Origin: Microcaldota archaeon
GTDB taxonomy: Archaea > Micrarchaeota > Micrarchaeia > Anstonellales > Bilamarchaeaceae
DNA: 9,121 nt
Direction of reading: 5' to 3'
Assembly (NCBI GenBank): GCA_030666035.1
Contig: DAOUYQ010000020.1
Span: 1-9,121, forward strand
In this document: one piece after another, positions 1 to 6,435 of the stretch
Layout: each line of letters opens with the position of its first letter
How positions within the stretch are numbered: the stretch's first letter is position 1
Notes under the pieces: generated by a model
Told to the model about the DNA's origin: nothing
The model's input: only the letters and a program-made list of their open reading frames with translations
Databases searched by the model: none
Position numbers and translations under genes: made by a program

Positions 1-2432
1 CCATTAAATGTTTCACGTGCCCAGTGCATAATCACCTGCCGGTTTACAAAAGCATAATTTACTGCGCACCTCATTGCGCCCAAATACGCCTGCGCTTCCC
101 TTGTTTGTAGCGGAAGATAAGCTAATTGCGGGTCAGGCATAGGAAGCTTTAATTCCCGTGCCTTCCTCATCACTGATTTTAAATGGTCTGAGCAGACCTG
201 GTGCCCAAAACCGCGTGAGCCCGTATGAATCATTAGAACTGCCTGCCCCTTCCAAAGCCCGAATTTTTTTGCAACTTCAGGCAGCATAATTTTTTCCACT
301 TCCTGCACTTCCATGAAGTGGTTTCCTGCACCTAAAGTCCCAATCTGCTTGGTTCCCCGTTTTTTTGCAAGCTCACTTACTGCAGAATAATCTGCACCGG
401 CAATTTTCCCATATTCCTCTGTGCGCTCTTCATCTTCTTTTCTTCCATAGCCCCTTTCTATTGCCCATTCAATTCCTTGGGCAGTAACTTCCCCAAGCTC
501 CCCAACACTAACCCTTAATTTCTGGCTTTTGCTCCCAACTCCTGAAGGCACATTTTCAAATAATTTATCGCAGATTTCCCTGATTTTAGGCTTAACTTCT
601 TTTGCAGAAAGAGGGGTAGTAACTAAGCGCACCCCGCAATTGGACACGACTACTCCGTTAGCTATAAAATTATGCGTTATGGGCACAGTTAAGTCATAAA
701 CAAATCCTTTGTATTGCTTTTTCCGTATTGATTGTATCGAATCAAACAAAACACCATATTTTTTCAAGTCCCTGCCTTTTATTTTAACAAATTCGCCAAA
801 TGAAGGAAAATCAAGGGTTATCCTGTGGCCTGCTTTTTCATAATAATGCCTTTGAATAAACCGTTTGTTGGTTTCTTTTGAGCTGAGCAATTTCTGCACT
901 TCAGTTAGTTTAAGCCCCCCTTTCTTCAACTTCTTTATTCTGAGCGCAATATTTTTCCGTTTCTTTGTAAGTAATTTTTTCTTCCTGATGTAACAAATCG
1001 CTATCTGGGACAATCCCCCCCTCTTTTTGTTGTAACAATAGCCTATTTTTTCCCATAGTCTTAATAAATTCTTTTCTTCTGAAGATATCTGTATTCTAAA
1101 TCGATGAGTTGGGCCATGTTTGTTTACATAATCCCGCCTTATTAACAAATTGTATGTGCCAATATCAAATTCTTTTAGCAATTCGGTTATTTGGTTACAA
1201 AATTCTTTTGCATTTTCCATTAATATGCTATTCTTGTTTAAGGATAATGTTGGGCAATCAAACCCTGTTTTGGTATGGGTGCGGGGAGACGACAGCTCAG
1301 CACCAAATAAGCCTGAAAGAAATAACCTTTTAATCCAGAGGGGCCCCTCCATTATCCAATTAGGCACAAGAAACGGGGTCATGGTTTTATTTCCCTGGGG
1401 GTATCCAAGTGCAAAAAATAATTTGGCCAATGCTTTTGAAGAAACATGCAATTCATAATTCGTTGCCCTAAATTCAACTACCCCATATTTCGTGGGTATT
1501 TTATGGTCTCTTTTTCTTGAGTAAATTCTTGCTGAAAATCCAAGTTTTTTAAAATCCTGCCCAATTGCCTCCAAATCTTCTTTGGGGCCAAAAGCATGAA
1601 CATAGCCCTTTTTTCCTGAGATATATATGCTCCCGTCTCCAAGAAGATATCCAAATAATTTTGCAAAAAGCGGGATTTTTTCATTAGAAAGCTTAAAGGG
1701 GAGAAGATTCTCTTTTTTCAACTTTGCCCTTTCCTGGGTTGTAAACTTGTCTTCCCTTACCAAGGTTCGTTTGCTGGAGATTTTTTCAAATGCAATTCCC
1801 CTGAAAGGGCATATGGCAATCTCATCTCCCACAACCAGTTTTCCTGATTCTACCATTCCATTTTTGCCCAGAATGGGATGTTCCTTCGTAATCTGAACAA
1901 CATGCCCCAACCTGGTTCTAATCTCCAGCATTTTTCCACAGTATTTTCTTTTCATGAAAAATGATGCCCTCTTGGAAGCAAGGCATTTATCTTTATTGTC
2001 CAGAGAGAGCAAGGGGGCAGTTCCGGCTGTTTTTAGCGAATACTTCGAATTTTTGTTTATTCTTTTAGAATCAGGCTCAAACAGCTTTATTGGTTTAGTA
2101 TATCCATATTCTGTTAAAATCTCAGCACCCTCACTCAAGCAATTAATATCAAAACCGACACCACCTGGGGAAACAATCCCTGTTTTTGCATCAAATGCAG
2201 CAACCCCCCCAATCGGGAACCCGTATCCCTCATGCCCATCCGGCATCACCATTGCATGCTTAACTATCCCTTCCAATGCTGCAACATTCTTTAGCTGCCA
2301 GAAGGTCCGGTCCCGCTTCATCTGCTCCACAATTCCCGGAAGTCCAAAAACAAGTGCAGACGATTTCATCGCCCCTTCCTTTTCAATTTCATAAATCGCA
2401 TCGTCGATCTTCTTCAAATTTCCCCCATCCAT
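1..2432 (-). CDS. rtcB: RNA-splicing ligase RtcB, intein-containing precursor (C-terminus beyond left edge)
   Basis: RtcB is the GTP- and Mn2+-dependent ligase that joins 2',3'-cyclic phosphate and 5'-OH ends of RNA, as in archaeal tRNA splicing. The frame is open from the ATG at 2432 to position 1. It gives 97 extein residues, a 501-residue intein, then about 212 more extein residues; roughly the last third of the enzyme is missing at the window edge. Seen directly: MVMPDGHEGYGFPIGG, then SPGGVGFDIN joined after splicing to CGVRL, GTLGAGNHFMEVQ and MIHTGSRGFGHQ. In mature numbering these place Asp95, Cys98, Asn203-His204 and His235, matching the known metal and nucleotide ligands of Pyrococcus horikoshii RtcB with an offset of at most one. 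The start is supported by AGGTG (2443-2439) six bases upstream. Divergently arranged with the Cys-rich gene at 2537. Identification is firm. Confidence 0.96.
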   Translation of the reverse strand, partial: MDGGNLKKIDDAIYEIEKEGAMKSSALVFGLPGIVEQMKRDRTFWQLKNVAALEGIVKHAMVMPDGHEGYGFPIGGVAAFDAKTGIVSPGGVGFDINCLSEGAEILTEYGYTKPIKLFEPDSKRINKNSKYSLKTAGTAPLLSLDNKDKCLASKRASFFMKRKYCGKMLEIRTRLGHVVQITKEHPILGKNGMVESGKLVVGDEIAICPFRGIAFEKISSKRTLVREDKFTTQERAKLKKENLLPFKLSNEKIPLFAKLFGYLLGDGSIYISGKKGYVHAFGPKEDLEAIGQDFKKLGFSARIYSRKRDHKIPTKYGVVEFRATNYELHVSSKALAKLFFALGYPQGNKTMTPFLVPNWIMEGPLWIKRLFLSGLFGAELSSPRTHTKTGFDCPTLSLNKNSILMENAKEFCNQITELLKEFDIGTYNLLIRRDYVNKHGPTHRFRIQISSEEKNLLRLWEKIGYCYNKKRGGLSQIAICYIRKKKLLTKKRKNIALRIKKLKKGGLKLTEVQKLLSSKETNKRFIQRHYYEKAGHRITLDFPSFGEFVKIKGRDLKKYGVLFDSIQSIRKKQYKGFVYDLTVPITHNFIANGVVVSNCGVRLVTTPLSAKEVKPKIREICDKLFENVPSGVGSKSQKLRVSVGELGEVTAQGIEWAIERGYGRKEDEERTEEYGKIAGADYSAVSELAKKRGTKQIGTLGAGNHFMEVQEVEKIMLPEVAKKFGLWKGQAVLMIHTGSRGFGHQVCSDHLKSVMRKARELKLPMPDPQLAYLPLQTREAQAYLGAMRCAVNYAFVNRQVIMHWARETFN
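639..2141 (-). mobile_element. RtcB intein with LAGLIDADG homing endonuclease, 501 residues
   Basis: The in-frame insert begins with Cys1 (CLSEGAEILTEYG, block A) and ends in HNFIANGVVVSN before the +1 Cys of the C-extein (blocks F/G, with YKGFVYDLTV just upstream). Block B is ITKEHPILG, with Thr85 and His88 of the intein, as expected for N-S acyl shift. The central endonuclease domain has two LAGLIDADG helices: LFGYLLGDG (intein residues 162-170, acidic Asp169) and LSGLFGAEL (275-283, acidic Glu282), so both catalytic acids appear intact; I found no stop or frameshift in the 501 codons. Insertion before the active-site Cys98 is a site known to be used by other archaeal RtcB inteins. Odd: the residue before the terminal Asn is Ser, not the usual His. 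Splicing and endonuclease activity are inferred from intact motifs. Confidence 0.95.
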
Positions 2433-2536
2433 CGGTTACACCTTTCCTTATTCCATCCTTCCCACAATTTTTATTCCTATTCCTATTTTTTGGAACTTTC
2501 AAAAAATATTTAAACCTCGCCTTCCACTCCCAGCGT
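2433..2536. promoter_or_regulatory. Divergent promoter region, rtcB / Cys-rich protein
   Basis: For the plus-strand gene, TATTTAAA at 2507-2514 lies about 25-30 bases before the ATG at 2537. No Shine-Dalgarno site precedes that ATG, so a leaderless transcript is likely. For rtcB, the minus-strand sequence AATAAAAATT (2475-2466) is a plausible TATA-like box; it would start transcription near 2445 and leave a short leader with AGGTG at 2443-2439. AACTTTC (2494-2500) sits just upstream of the plus-strand TATA box and resembles the half-site at 5480-5486. The plus-strand box is convincing, the minus-strand one weaker. Confidence 0.6.
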
Positions 2537-3787
2537 ATGAACGCAAAAATATTCCTTGTTTTTCTTTTGGCCTTCGGAGGCCTGGGTTTTGCATCTGCAG
2601 CCTGCACAGATAATTGGGACTGCCATTTTGGTGAGCAGTGCATACGGGGAGAGTGCATGGCTGCAGGAAATGAATGCGAGTCCAACGTGGACTGCCAATT
2701 CTGGGAAGAGTGTGAATTCGGCCATTGCATGGTTGCAGCGGATTACTGTGAAAACAATGATGGGTGCGGAGGGGGATTTTTCTGCAATTCAGAGAGCCAC
2801 AAGTGTGTGCTTCCCTGCGCAACAGATGAGAATTGCGAATATTGGGAATACTGCGCCGACCGCATTCCGAATAATGAATGCCTGCTCAAAGAAGGCAGGT
2901 GCAACCGTGATTCAGATTGCAAAAGCGGAGAGTATTGTGCGGAATACCATAGCTGCGCCCCCCAATGCTTTAGCGATGTGGACTGCAATGAGTGGGAACA
3001 CTGCGCTTTCCTCCCAACACACAATGAATGCCAGTTGGATGAAGGAAGGTGCGAAAGGAATTATGATTGCGAAACAGGCCAATACTGCAATAAGAATAGC
3101 CGTAGATGCGCTTCCCAATGCTACTCTGATGCGGACTGCGAGGATTGGGAATACTGCGCAATGAAGATTACGCATAATGAGTGCTGGCTTAATGAGGGTG
3201 CCTGCCACGACTCTTCAGACTGTGAGTTGGGGGAGGAATGCACAAGCCACAAATGCGTTGAAACCGGTGCAAAAGAAGGGGAAGGGGAGGAATGCACAGT
3301 GGATTCCCAATGCGAAGACTGGGAATATTGTTCTGGTGAGTATCGATGTGTACTCAGGGAAGGCAGGTGCGATGATGATTCTGATTGTGAATCCTATGAA
3401 ACCTGTGATCTCGCTGGGCACACCTGCCTGTTGGATAGTGGAATGTGTGCAGATGCCGGAGACTGCCACGAATGGGAGAGTTGCATAGAACATGCATGTG
3501 TGCTGCAGGAAGGCAGGTGCTCTATTGATTCAGATTGTGCGGAAAATGAGCAATGCAGCGATGCCCACGAATGCAAAAAGATTTCAGCCTGGAATATGCA
3601 GCCAGCGCAGGAAATCAATGCCGAAGTGCTTGAAGATGACACAATCCTGTTTGCCACAGGGGCGATAGCCGTCATTCTTGCCGGAATAATACTCTATTTC
3701 GTAACCCACAAAGGGCACCAGGAAGAAGCGGAAAAAACCCGCCCACAGAAAAAGAAAAAACCAAAAGCAAAGCCTAAAGGAAAATAA
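2537..3787 (+). CDS. Secreted membrane-anchored protein of 13 four-cysteine modules
   Basis: The product has 416 residues. A signal peptide (MNAKIFLVFLLAFGGLGFASA, cleavage near residue 21 or 22) precedes 13 modules from Cys23 to Cys346, each C-x5-C-x5-C-x(4-8)-C with both x5 spacings invariant. The mature ectodomain has 52 cysteines, all inside modules, which implies all are disulfide-bonded outside the cell. Modules alternate strictly between a GE-type and an aromatic WE-type third loop. An alpha-helical membrane segment (residues 370-389, ILFATGAIAVILAGIILYFV) and a very basic cytoplasmic tail (PQKKKKPKAKPKGK) follow, fitting a type I membrane protein. The ATG at 2537 is chosen because it begins the signal peptide and lies correctly after the TATA box; upstream in-frame starts would run through the promoter. 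Cysteine spacing recalls small eukaryotic and myxobacterial disulfide-rich repeats, but I cannot assign a family. Function is unknown; surface binding or adhesion is inference. It has a paralogue at 8459. Confidence 0.92.
   Translation: MNAKIFLVFLLAFGGLGFASAACTDNWDCHFGEQCIRGECMAAGNECESNVDCQFWEECEFGHCMVAADYCENNDGCGGGFFCNSESHKCVLPCATDENCEYWEYCADRIPNNECLLKEGRCNRDSDCKSGEYCAEYHSCAPQCFSDVDCNEWEHCAFLPTHNECQLDEGRCERNYDCETGQYCNKNSRRCASQCYSDADCEDWEYCAMKITHNECWLNEGACHDSSDCELGEECTSHKCVETGAKEGEGEECTVDSQCEDWEYCSGEYRCVLREGRCDDDSDCESYETCDLAGHTCLLDSGMCADAGDCHEWESCIEHACVLQEGRCSIDSDCAENEQCSDAHECKKISAWNMQPAQEINAEVLEDDTILFATGAIAVILAGIILYFVTHKGHQEEAEKTRPQKKKKPKAKPKGK
2603..3574 (+). repeat. Array of 13 alternating Cys-rich modules
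   Basis: Third-loop sequences in order are FGEQ, FWEE, GGFF, YWEY, SGEY, EWEH, TGQY, DWEY, LGEE, DWEY, SYET, EWES, ENEQ: seven B-type at odd positions and six A-type (W-E) at even positions. From module 4 on, an A module is usually joined to the next B module by a short linker of the form LxEGRC, so the real repeating unit is a pair of about 45-50 residues. Module pairs 4/5, 6/7 and 8/9 are the most alike, for example the NNEC/HNEC ends of A modules. This suggests growth by duplication of pairs. Confidence 0.85.
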
Positions 3788-4031
3788 TCATTCCGAACCG
3801 CAGGGGGGACACCCCCCTTCAGTTTGAGGGTCCTCCTGATTCCCCCCGATTATGGATATTATTCTGCAGAGGGTAATCAACAAAGGTATGTTAATGTGCT
3901 CCGCACACTAACATATCTGCCCTCTGCAAAAGGGAACTAAAGGTTCCCTAAGTCTAATGCTTTGCCAGCTTCTCAAGAAATTGAACGAAGTTCACGATGC
4001 TGCTGAAGTGGGAGCTTCACTTTTCTCTCTT
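3788..4031. other. Intergenic region with five successive hairpins between convergent genes
   Basis: There is no convincing gene here. Perfect or near-perfect inverted repeats are: H1, AGGGGGG/CCCCCCT, loop ACA (3802-3818); H2, outer stem TGCAGAGGG/CCCTCTGCA (3865-3873 with 3920-3928) enclosing a 13-position stem with one mismatch and a 3-base loop (3887-3899 with 3903-3915); H3, AGGGAAC/GTTCCCT (3931-3949); H4, TGAAC/GTTCA with GAA loop (3982-3994); H5, TGAAG/CTTCA (4004-4019). A second C6 run at 3842-3847 could compete for the G-run of H1. No tRNA is visible. It could be a small structured RNA, a repeated intergenic element, or a mobile-element remnant. Confidence 0.6.
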
Positions 4032-4033
4032 TT
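4004..4033 (+). terminator. Possible terminator for the Cys-rich gene transcript
   Basis: Hairpin TGAAG/CTTCA (4004-4019) is followed by a pyrimidine run, TTTTCTCTCTTTT (4021-4033). Archaeal termination mainly needs T-rich sequence, so this is the best candidate stop for plus-strand transcription that began near 2537. The stem is only 5 bp and the T run overlaps the end of the convergent gene, so confidence is limited. Confidence 0.35.
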
Positions 4034-4661
4034 AGTACTCCGGTTTAGTGCTGCCCTCTTTAAATTCCATGTGCACAAGTTTTCTTGTACTTTTTTGTGC
4101 GTTGATTGCAACCTTGTTCTGCCCAAACATTGTAGCATATTCTTTATCCAGCATCCCAAAGAGGAGCGTTCCAACATACTTCCCCCCATGGAAATTTTGC
4201 TCGCGCAGTTTCCCTTCCTGTGCAAATGCCAGCACCTGCTCATAAAAGTGGCAGAACACTGAATCAGTTTCCAGGCATTTTGCACAAACCTTGTGCATGC
4301 CAAGTTCCTTGAATGCAAAATGCAGGGCTGCAAGCGCAGCCTTTTTTTCATATCCACGCCCCCTGAACCCTTTGCTCACCCACATGCTTAGTTCCAAGTG
4401 CCGTGCCTTCCAGTCGATGTTTCCAAGCTCCAGGAGCCCCAGCGGCCCTTCCCCCTCTACATAAATTGAAAACAGGTACCCCCTTCTCTCCCGTGCATCA
4501 TTTGCCTTTCTGCTTAGGAATTCTTCTATCCCCAGTGTGGAAAGCGGATAGTATGCATTTGCAAGCAGTGGGTTCATTTCTGCCTCAGTTATATTCTGGT
4601 GCAAAGTTTTTACGTCCCGGAGCTCGGGTCCCCTCAATTCAATTTCCTCGAAAGTAATCAT
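4032..4661 (-). CDS. GNAT-family N-acetyltransferase (RimJ/RimL-like)
   Basis: A 209-residue predicted cytoplasmic enzyme that would transfer an acetyl group from acetyl-CoA to an amine; the substrate is unknown. The acetyl-CoA pyrophosphate-binding motif is visible as FRGRGYEKKA (residues 99-108, pattern R-x-x-G-x-G/A), preceded by a beta strand (LELSMWV) and followed by a helix, as in GNAT motif A. The C-terminal half, FYEQVLAFAQEGKLREQNF and then the GGKYV-LLFGML stretch, matches the motif B region and final strand of Acetyltransf_3-type members that modify protein N-termini, ribosomal proteins or small amines. The length is slightly above the usual 170-190, through an extra tail of about 35 residues. 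GAGG (4673-4670) is eight bases before the ATG. It is the second gene of an operon, 18 bases after the membrane regulator's stop. Confidence 0.85.
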   Translation of the reverse strand: MITFEEIELRGPELRDVKTLHQNITEAEMNPLLANAYYPLSTLGIEEFLSRKANDARERRGYLFSIYVEGEGPLGLLELGNIDWKARHLELSMWVSKGFRGRGYEKKAALAALHFAFKELGMHKVCAKCLETDSVFCHFYEQVLAFAQEGKLREQNFHGGKYVGTLLFGMLDKEYATMFGQNKVAINAQKSTRKLVHMEFKEGSTKPEY

Positions 4662-4679
4662 GTTTTTCGCCTCTTATTT

Positions 4680-5387
4680 TTATATGAGCTTTACAATATT
4701 CTCCCTTCCCTTTTTTATTCTTTTTACTAACCCCCTTGCCTCAAGGGATGAGACAAGCAGGCTCATTTTTGTATCCGTGCACTTCATTATTCCCCGCAGT
4801 TCCTTTTGGGTGCTCATTCCTTCGCTTGTTTTTAATATTTTCAGGACTCCTTTTTCTTCATCATCCAGTTCTCCGCGGGGCTCAGCAGGCCTGCTTAATC
4901 CTTTCATTCCTGCAACTGCTTCATCTGTTTTTTTATTGAATATGAAATAGTATAGTACGAACCCAAAAAGGAAGAAAAGCAAAATTATTGTTCCCGCAAT
5001 TATCTGCAGGGCAGAATCATCTATAACCTGCCCCTGCGGAATTTCTTCAACCTCATAGGTTACAAACGGAACAATTTCTTCAAATTCACCAGGGGGAAAC
5101 AGAATCAGATCATATTGCATTTTTTCCCCACTTACAAAAACAGTTTCCTTAAAATAATATTTTAGCGAATCCCCATCATAATAATATGCACTTATTTCAT
5201 ATTCCCCCGGAGGCAATCCCATTGAATAGTTTCCTTCATCCAAAAGCATCTGCAAGCTTGTTGGCCCGGCCGCTTTCAAAACAACTCCGGAAATAGGAAA
5301 TAAACTGTCTGCGCTGTACACTTCCCCTTCCACAATTGTAGCACCAATGCAGCAAACCAGCAGCAGGACGGCAAGAAAATGCCTCAT
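4680..5387 (-). CDS. Membrane-anchored winged-helix transcriptional regulator
   Basis: The product has 235 residues. N-terminal signal peptide (MRHFLAVLLLVCCIGATIVEG), then an extracellular domain of about 75 residues with a PISGVVL strand and LPPGEYEISAYYYDG, typical of PEGA or carboxypeptidase-regulatory-like beta sandwiches. A linker precedes one transmembrane helix (about 128-150, IIAGTIILLFFLFGFVLYYF), then a cytoplasmic winged helix (about 173-235: DDEEKGVLKILKTSEG, STQKELRGIMKCTDTKMSLLVSSLEARGLVKRI). This layout matches predicted membrane-associated archaeal regulators such as COG2512; it could pass an envelope or ligand signal directly to DNA. The frame is open further upstream to 5972, but that stretch overlaps the divergent gene and lacks a signal peptide; the ATG at 5387 fits the signal peptide and a TATA-like box 24-32 bases upstream. 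It is followed by the acetyltransferase gene. Confidence 0.88.
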   Translation of the reverse strand: MRHFLAVLLLVCCIGATIVEGEVYSADSLFPISGVVLKAAGPTSLQMLLDEGNYSMGLPPGEYEISAYYYDGDSLKYYFKETVFVSGEKMQYDLILFPPGEFEEIVPFVTYEVEEIPQGQVIDDSALQIIAGTIILLFFLFGFVLYYFIFNKKTDEAVAGMKGLSRPAEPRGELDDEEKGVLKILKTSEGMSTQKELRGIMKCTDTKMSLLVSSLEARGLVKRIKKGRENIVKLI

Positions 5388-5410
5388 GCACCTACTTGGA
5401 TAAGAACGTT

Positions 5411-5422
5411 CATAAATTTTTT
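5411..5422 (-). promoter_or_regulatory. TATA-like box for the regulator operon
   Basis: On the minus strand AAAAAATTTATG spans 5422-5411, about 24-35 bases before the ATG at 5387. That spacing puts the transcription start at or next to the ATG, so the message is probably leaderless; the GGTG at 5393-5390 is too close to the start to act as a ribosome-binding site. Confidence 0.5.
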
Positions 5423-5466
5423 GCTGCCTCTTTATTTGACTATGCACTTTTTTCCCACGCCGGTGA

Positions 5467-5496
5467 AAACTTTCATAAAAACTTTCGCGAAAGTTT
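5467..5496. promoter_or_regulatory. Operator candidate: 18-bp perfect palindrome plus upstream half-site
   Basis: AAACTTTCGCGAAAGTTT at 5479-5496 is a perfect inverted repeat, and a further direct copy of its half, AAACTTTC, lies at 5467-5474, 12 bases upstream. The palindrome ends one base before the TATTTAAA box at 5498. A dimeric regulator bound here would overlap the BRE/TATA region of the plus-strand operon and sits in the shared region with the regulator operon. The partner protein is not shown by sequence; the adjacent winged-helix protein is the natural candidate. Confidence 0.6.
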
Positions 5497-5497
5497 C

Positions 5498-5533
5498 TAT
5501 TTAAATAGCTGAACTGAGGTCCATGCAGGTGAT
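5498..5533 (+). promoter_or_regulatory. TATA box and Shine-Dalgarno site of the helical-protein operon
   Basis: TATTTAAA at 5498-5505 is the TATA box, within the palindromic CTATTTAAATAG. Transcription would begin near 5523-5530. GGTGAT at 5528-5533, five bases before the ATG at 5539, matches the archaeal anti-Shine-Dalgarno sequence. The two would give a very short leader, so the real start site may lie a few bases earlier than the usual spacing. Confidence 0.7.
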
Positions 5534-5538
5534 TTGAA

Positions 5539-6435
5539 ATGAAGCAATTGATTTGGGCGCTTGTGCTCATGGGCATGGTAATGGCCGTGGGCGCTGGTGC
5601 TGGAGAAGATGTAAGGCAGAACATGCTTGAGGCAAGGTATGGGCAGCTTGAGTGCAGGGCCGCTTTCCTAAACGAAGTAATGGATAATGCAGAATATTTT
5701 AATCCTGATGCAAACTTCGATACTGAGCGGGAAGAGCTTGAAGATGAAATGAGCGCACTTGGAGAATATGTAGAAAACGGGGACTGGGAATCCATCAACG
5801 AGGAGATAACTGACACCCGTGAGATTTTCGTAAATGCGCTTAATAAAGCAAGGGATGCACACCGGGAAGCCCTGGATGAAGTGAATGATTCTGCAGAAAG
5901 AACCGCATTAATTAGCGAGATGTATGAAAAGCACGATGTGGCTGCAGAACACTTTAGGGAATGCTCGGCCACAAGCCTCAGGGAGAGGATAGTTGCAGAG
6001 CTTGAATCCTTTGAAGGATGGCTTGAGAAGGGCCACGAAACAGCAGAAAGAATGGAAGAAAACGATTATGATGTTTCCGGCCTTGAATCAATCCTTGCAG
6101 AAGGAGAAGAGCTTGCTGATTCCCTCAGGAACCTGGATGAAGATACGGAAGCAGATGACCTGGCAGAATTAAGAAGGGAAATCTGGTCCAGGGAATTTTA
6201 TCTTTGGGCAGAATTCCATGTGGAGCGCTTCAACCTCATCCTGGACCGCGTAGATGAGCGCACTGAAGGAGAATATTCCTCAGAAATAGAGGGGATAAGG
6301 GAAACGCTAAAGAGCGCACTGGAAATCGGAGAAGACGAGGAATATGGAGTATCTGAAGCAGCGCAGGCAAGAAGGACTATAAATACGGCTGCCCTTGAGC
6401 TTCGCGACCTTCTTGACAAAATAGGTGTTGAGTAA
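5539..6435 (+). CDS. Secreted acidic alpha-helical protein, unknown function
   Basis: The product has 298 residues. A signal peptide (MKQLIWALVLMGMVMAVGAGA) is followed by a strongly acidic mature protein rich in Glu, Asp, Ala and Leu and with almost no proline, which predicts long helices or coiled coils across its length. Repeated amphipathic stretches such as REELEDEMSALGEYVENGDW, LESILAEGEELADSLRNLDE and IRETLKSALEIGEDEEYG look like successive hairpin helices. Only two cysteines are in the mature part (ECRAAF and ECSAT), which could pair. No membrane anchor or catalytic motif is visible and I do not recognise a family. The start is set by GGTGAT five bases upstream. The stop overlaps the start of the next gene (TAATG), implying translational coupling. 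A role in the envelope, for instance as partner of the small lipoprotein, is inference. Confidence 0.87.
   Translation: MKQLIWALVLMGMVMAVGAGAGEDVRQNMLEARYGQLECRAAFLNEVMDNAEYFNPDANFDTEREELEDEMSALGEYVENGDWESINEEITDTREIFVNALNKARDAHREALDEVNDSAERTALISEMYEKHDVAAEHFRECSATSLRERIVAELESFEGWLEKGHETAERMEENDYDVSGLESILAEGEELADSLRNLDEDTEADDLAELRREIWSREFYLWAEFHVERFNLILDRVDERTEGEYSSEIEGIRETLKSALEIGEDEEYGVSEAAQARRTINTAALELRDLLDKIGVE

Noticed and set aside
1109..2394. Several plus-strand reading frames across the intein and rtcB
   Set aside because: They are antisense to a continuous minus frame with all intein and RtcB motifs; no signals of their own.
2276..2536. N-terminal extension of the Cys-rich protein
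   Set aside because: It would overlap the start of rtcB and run through the TATA box; a clean signal peptide begins at 2537.
3802..3818. G6/C6 hairpin as a bacterial-type terminator
   Set aside because: No T run follows it and the context is archaeal; it is reported only as part of the hairpin cluster.
3957..4262. Plus-strand reading frame of 101 codons at the hairpin region
   Set aside because: It mostly overlaps the acetyltransferase gene in antisense, has no ribosome-binding site or recognisable domain.
5388..5972. N-terminal extension of the membrane regulator to 5972
   Set aside because: It is antisense to the 5539 gene, Ser-rich and shadow-like; the signal peptide and promoter fit the ATG at 5387.
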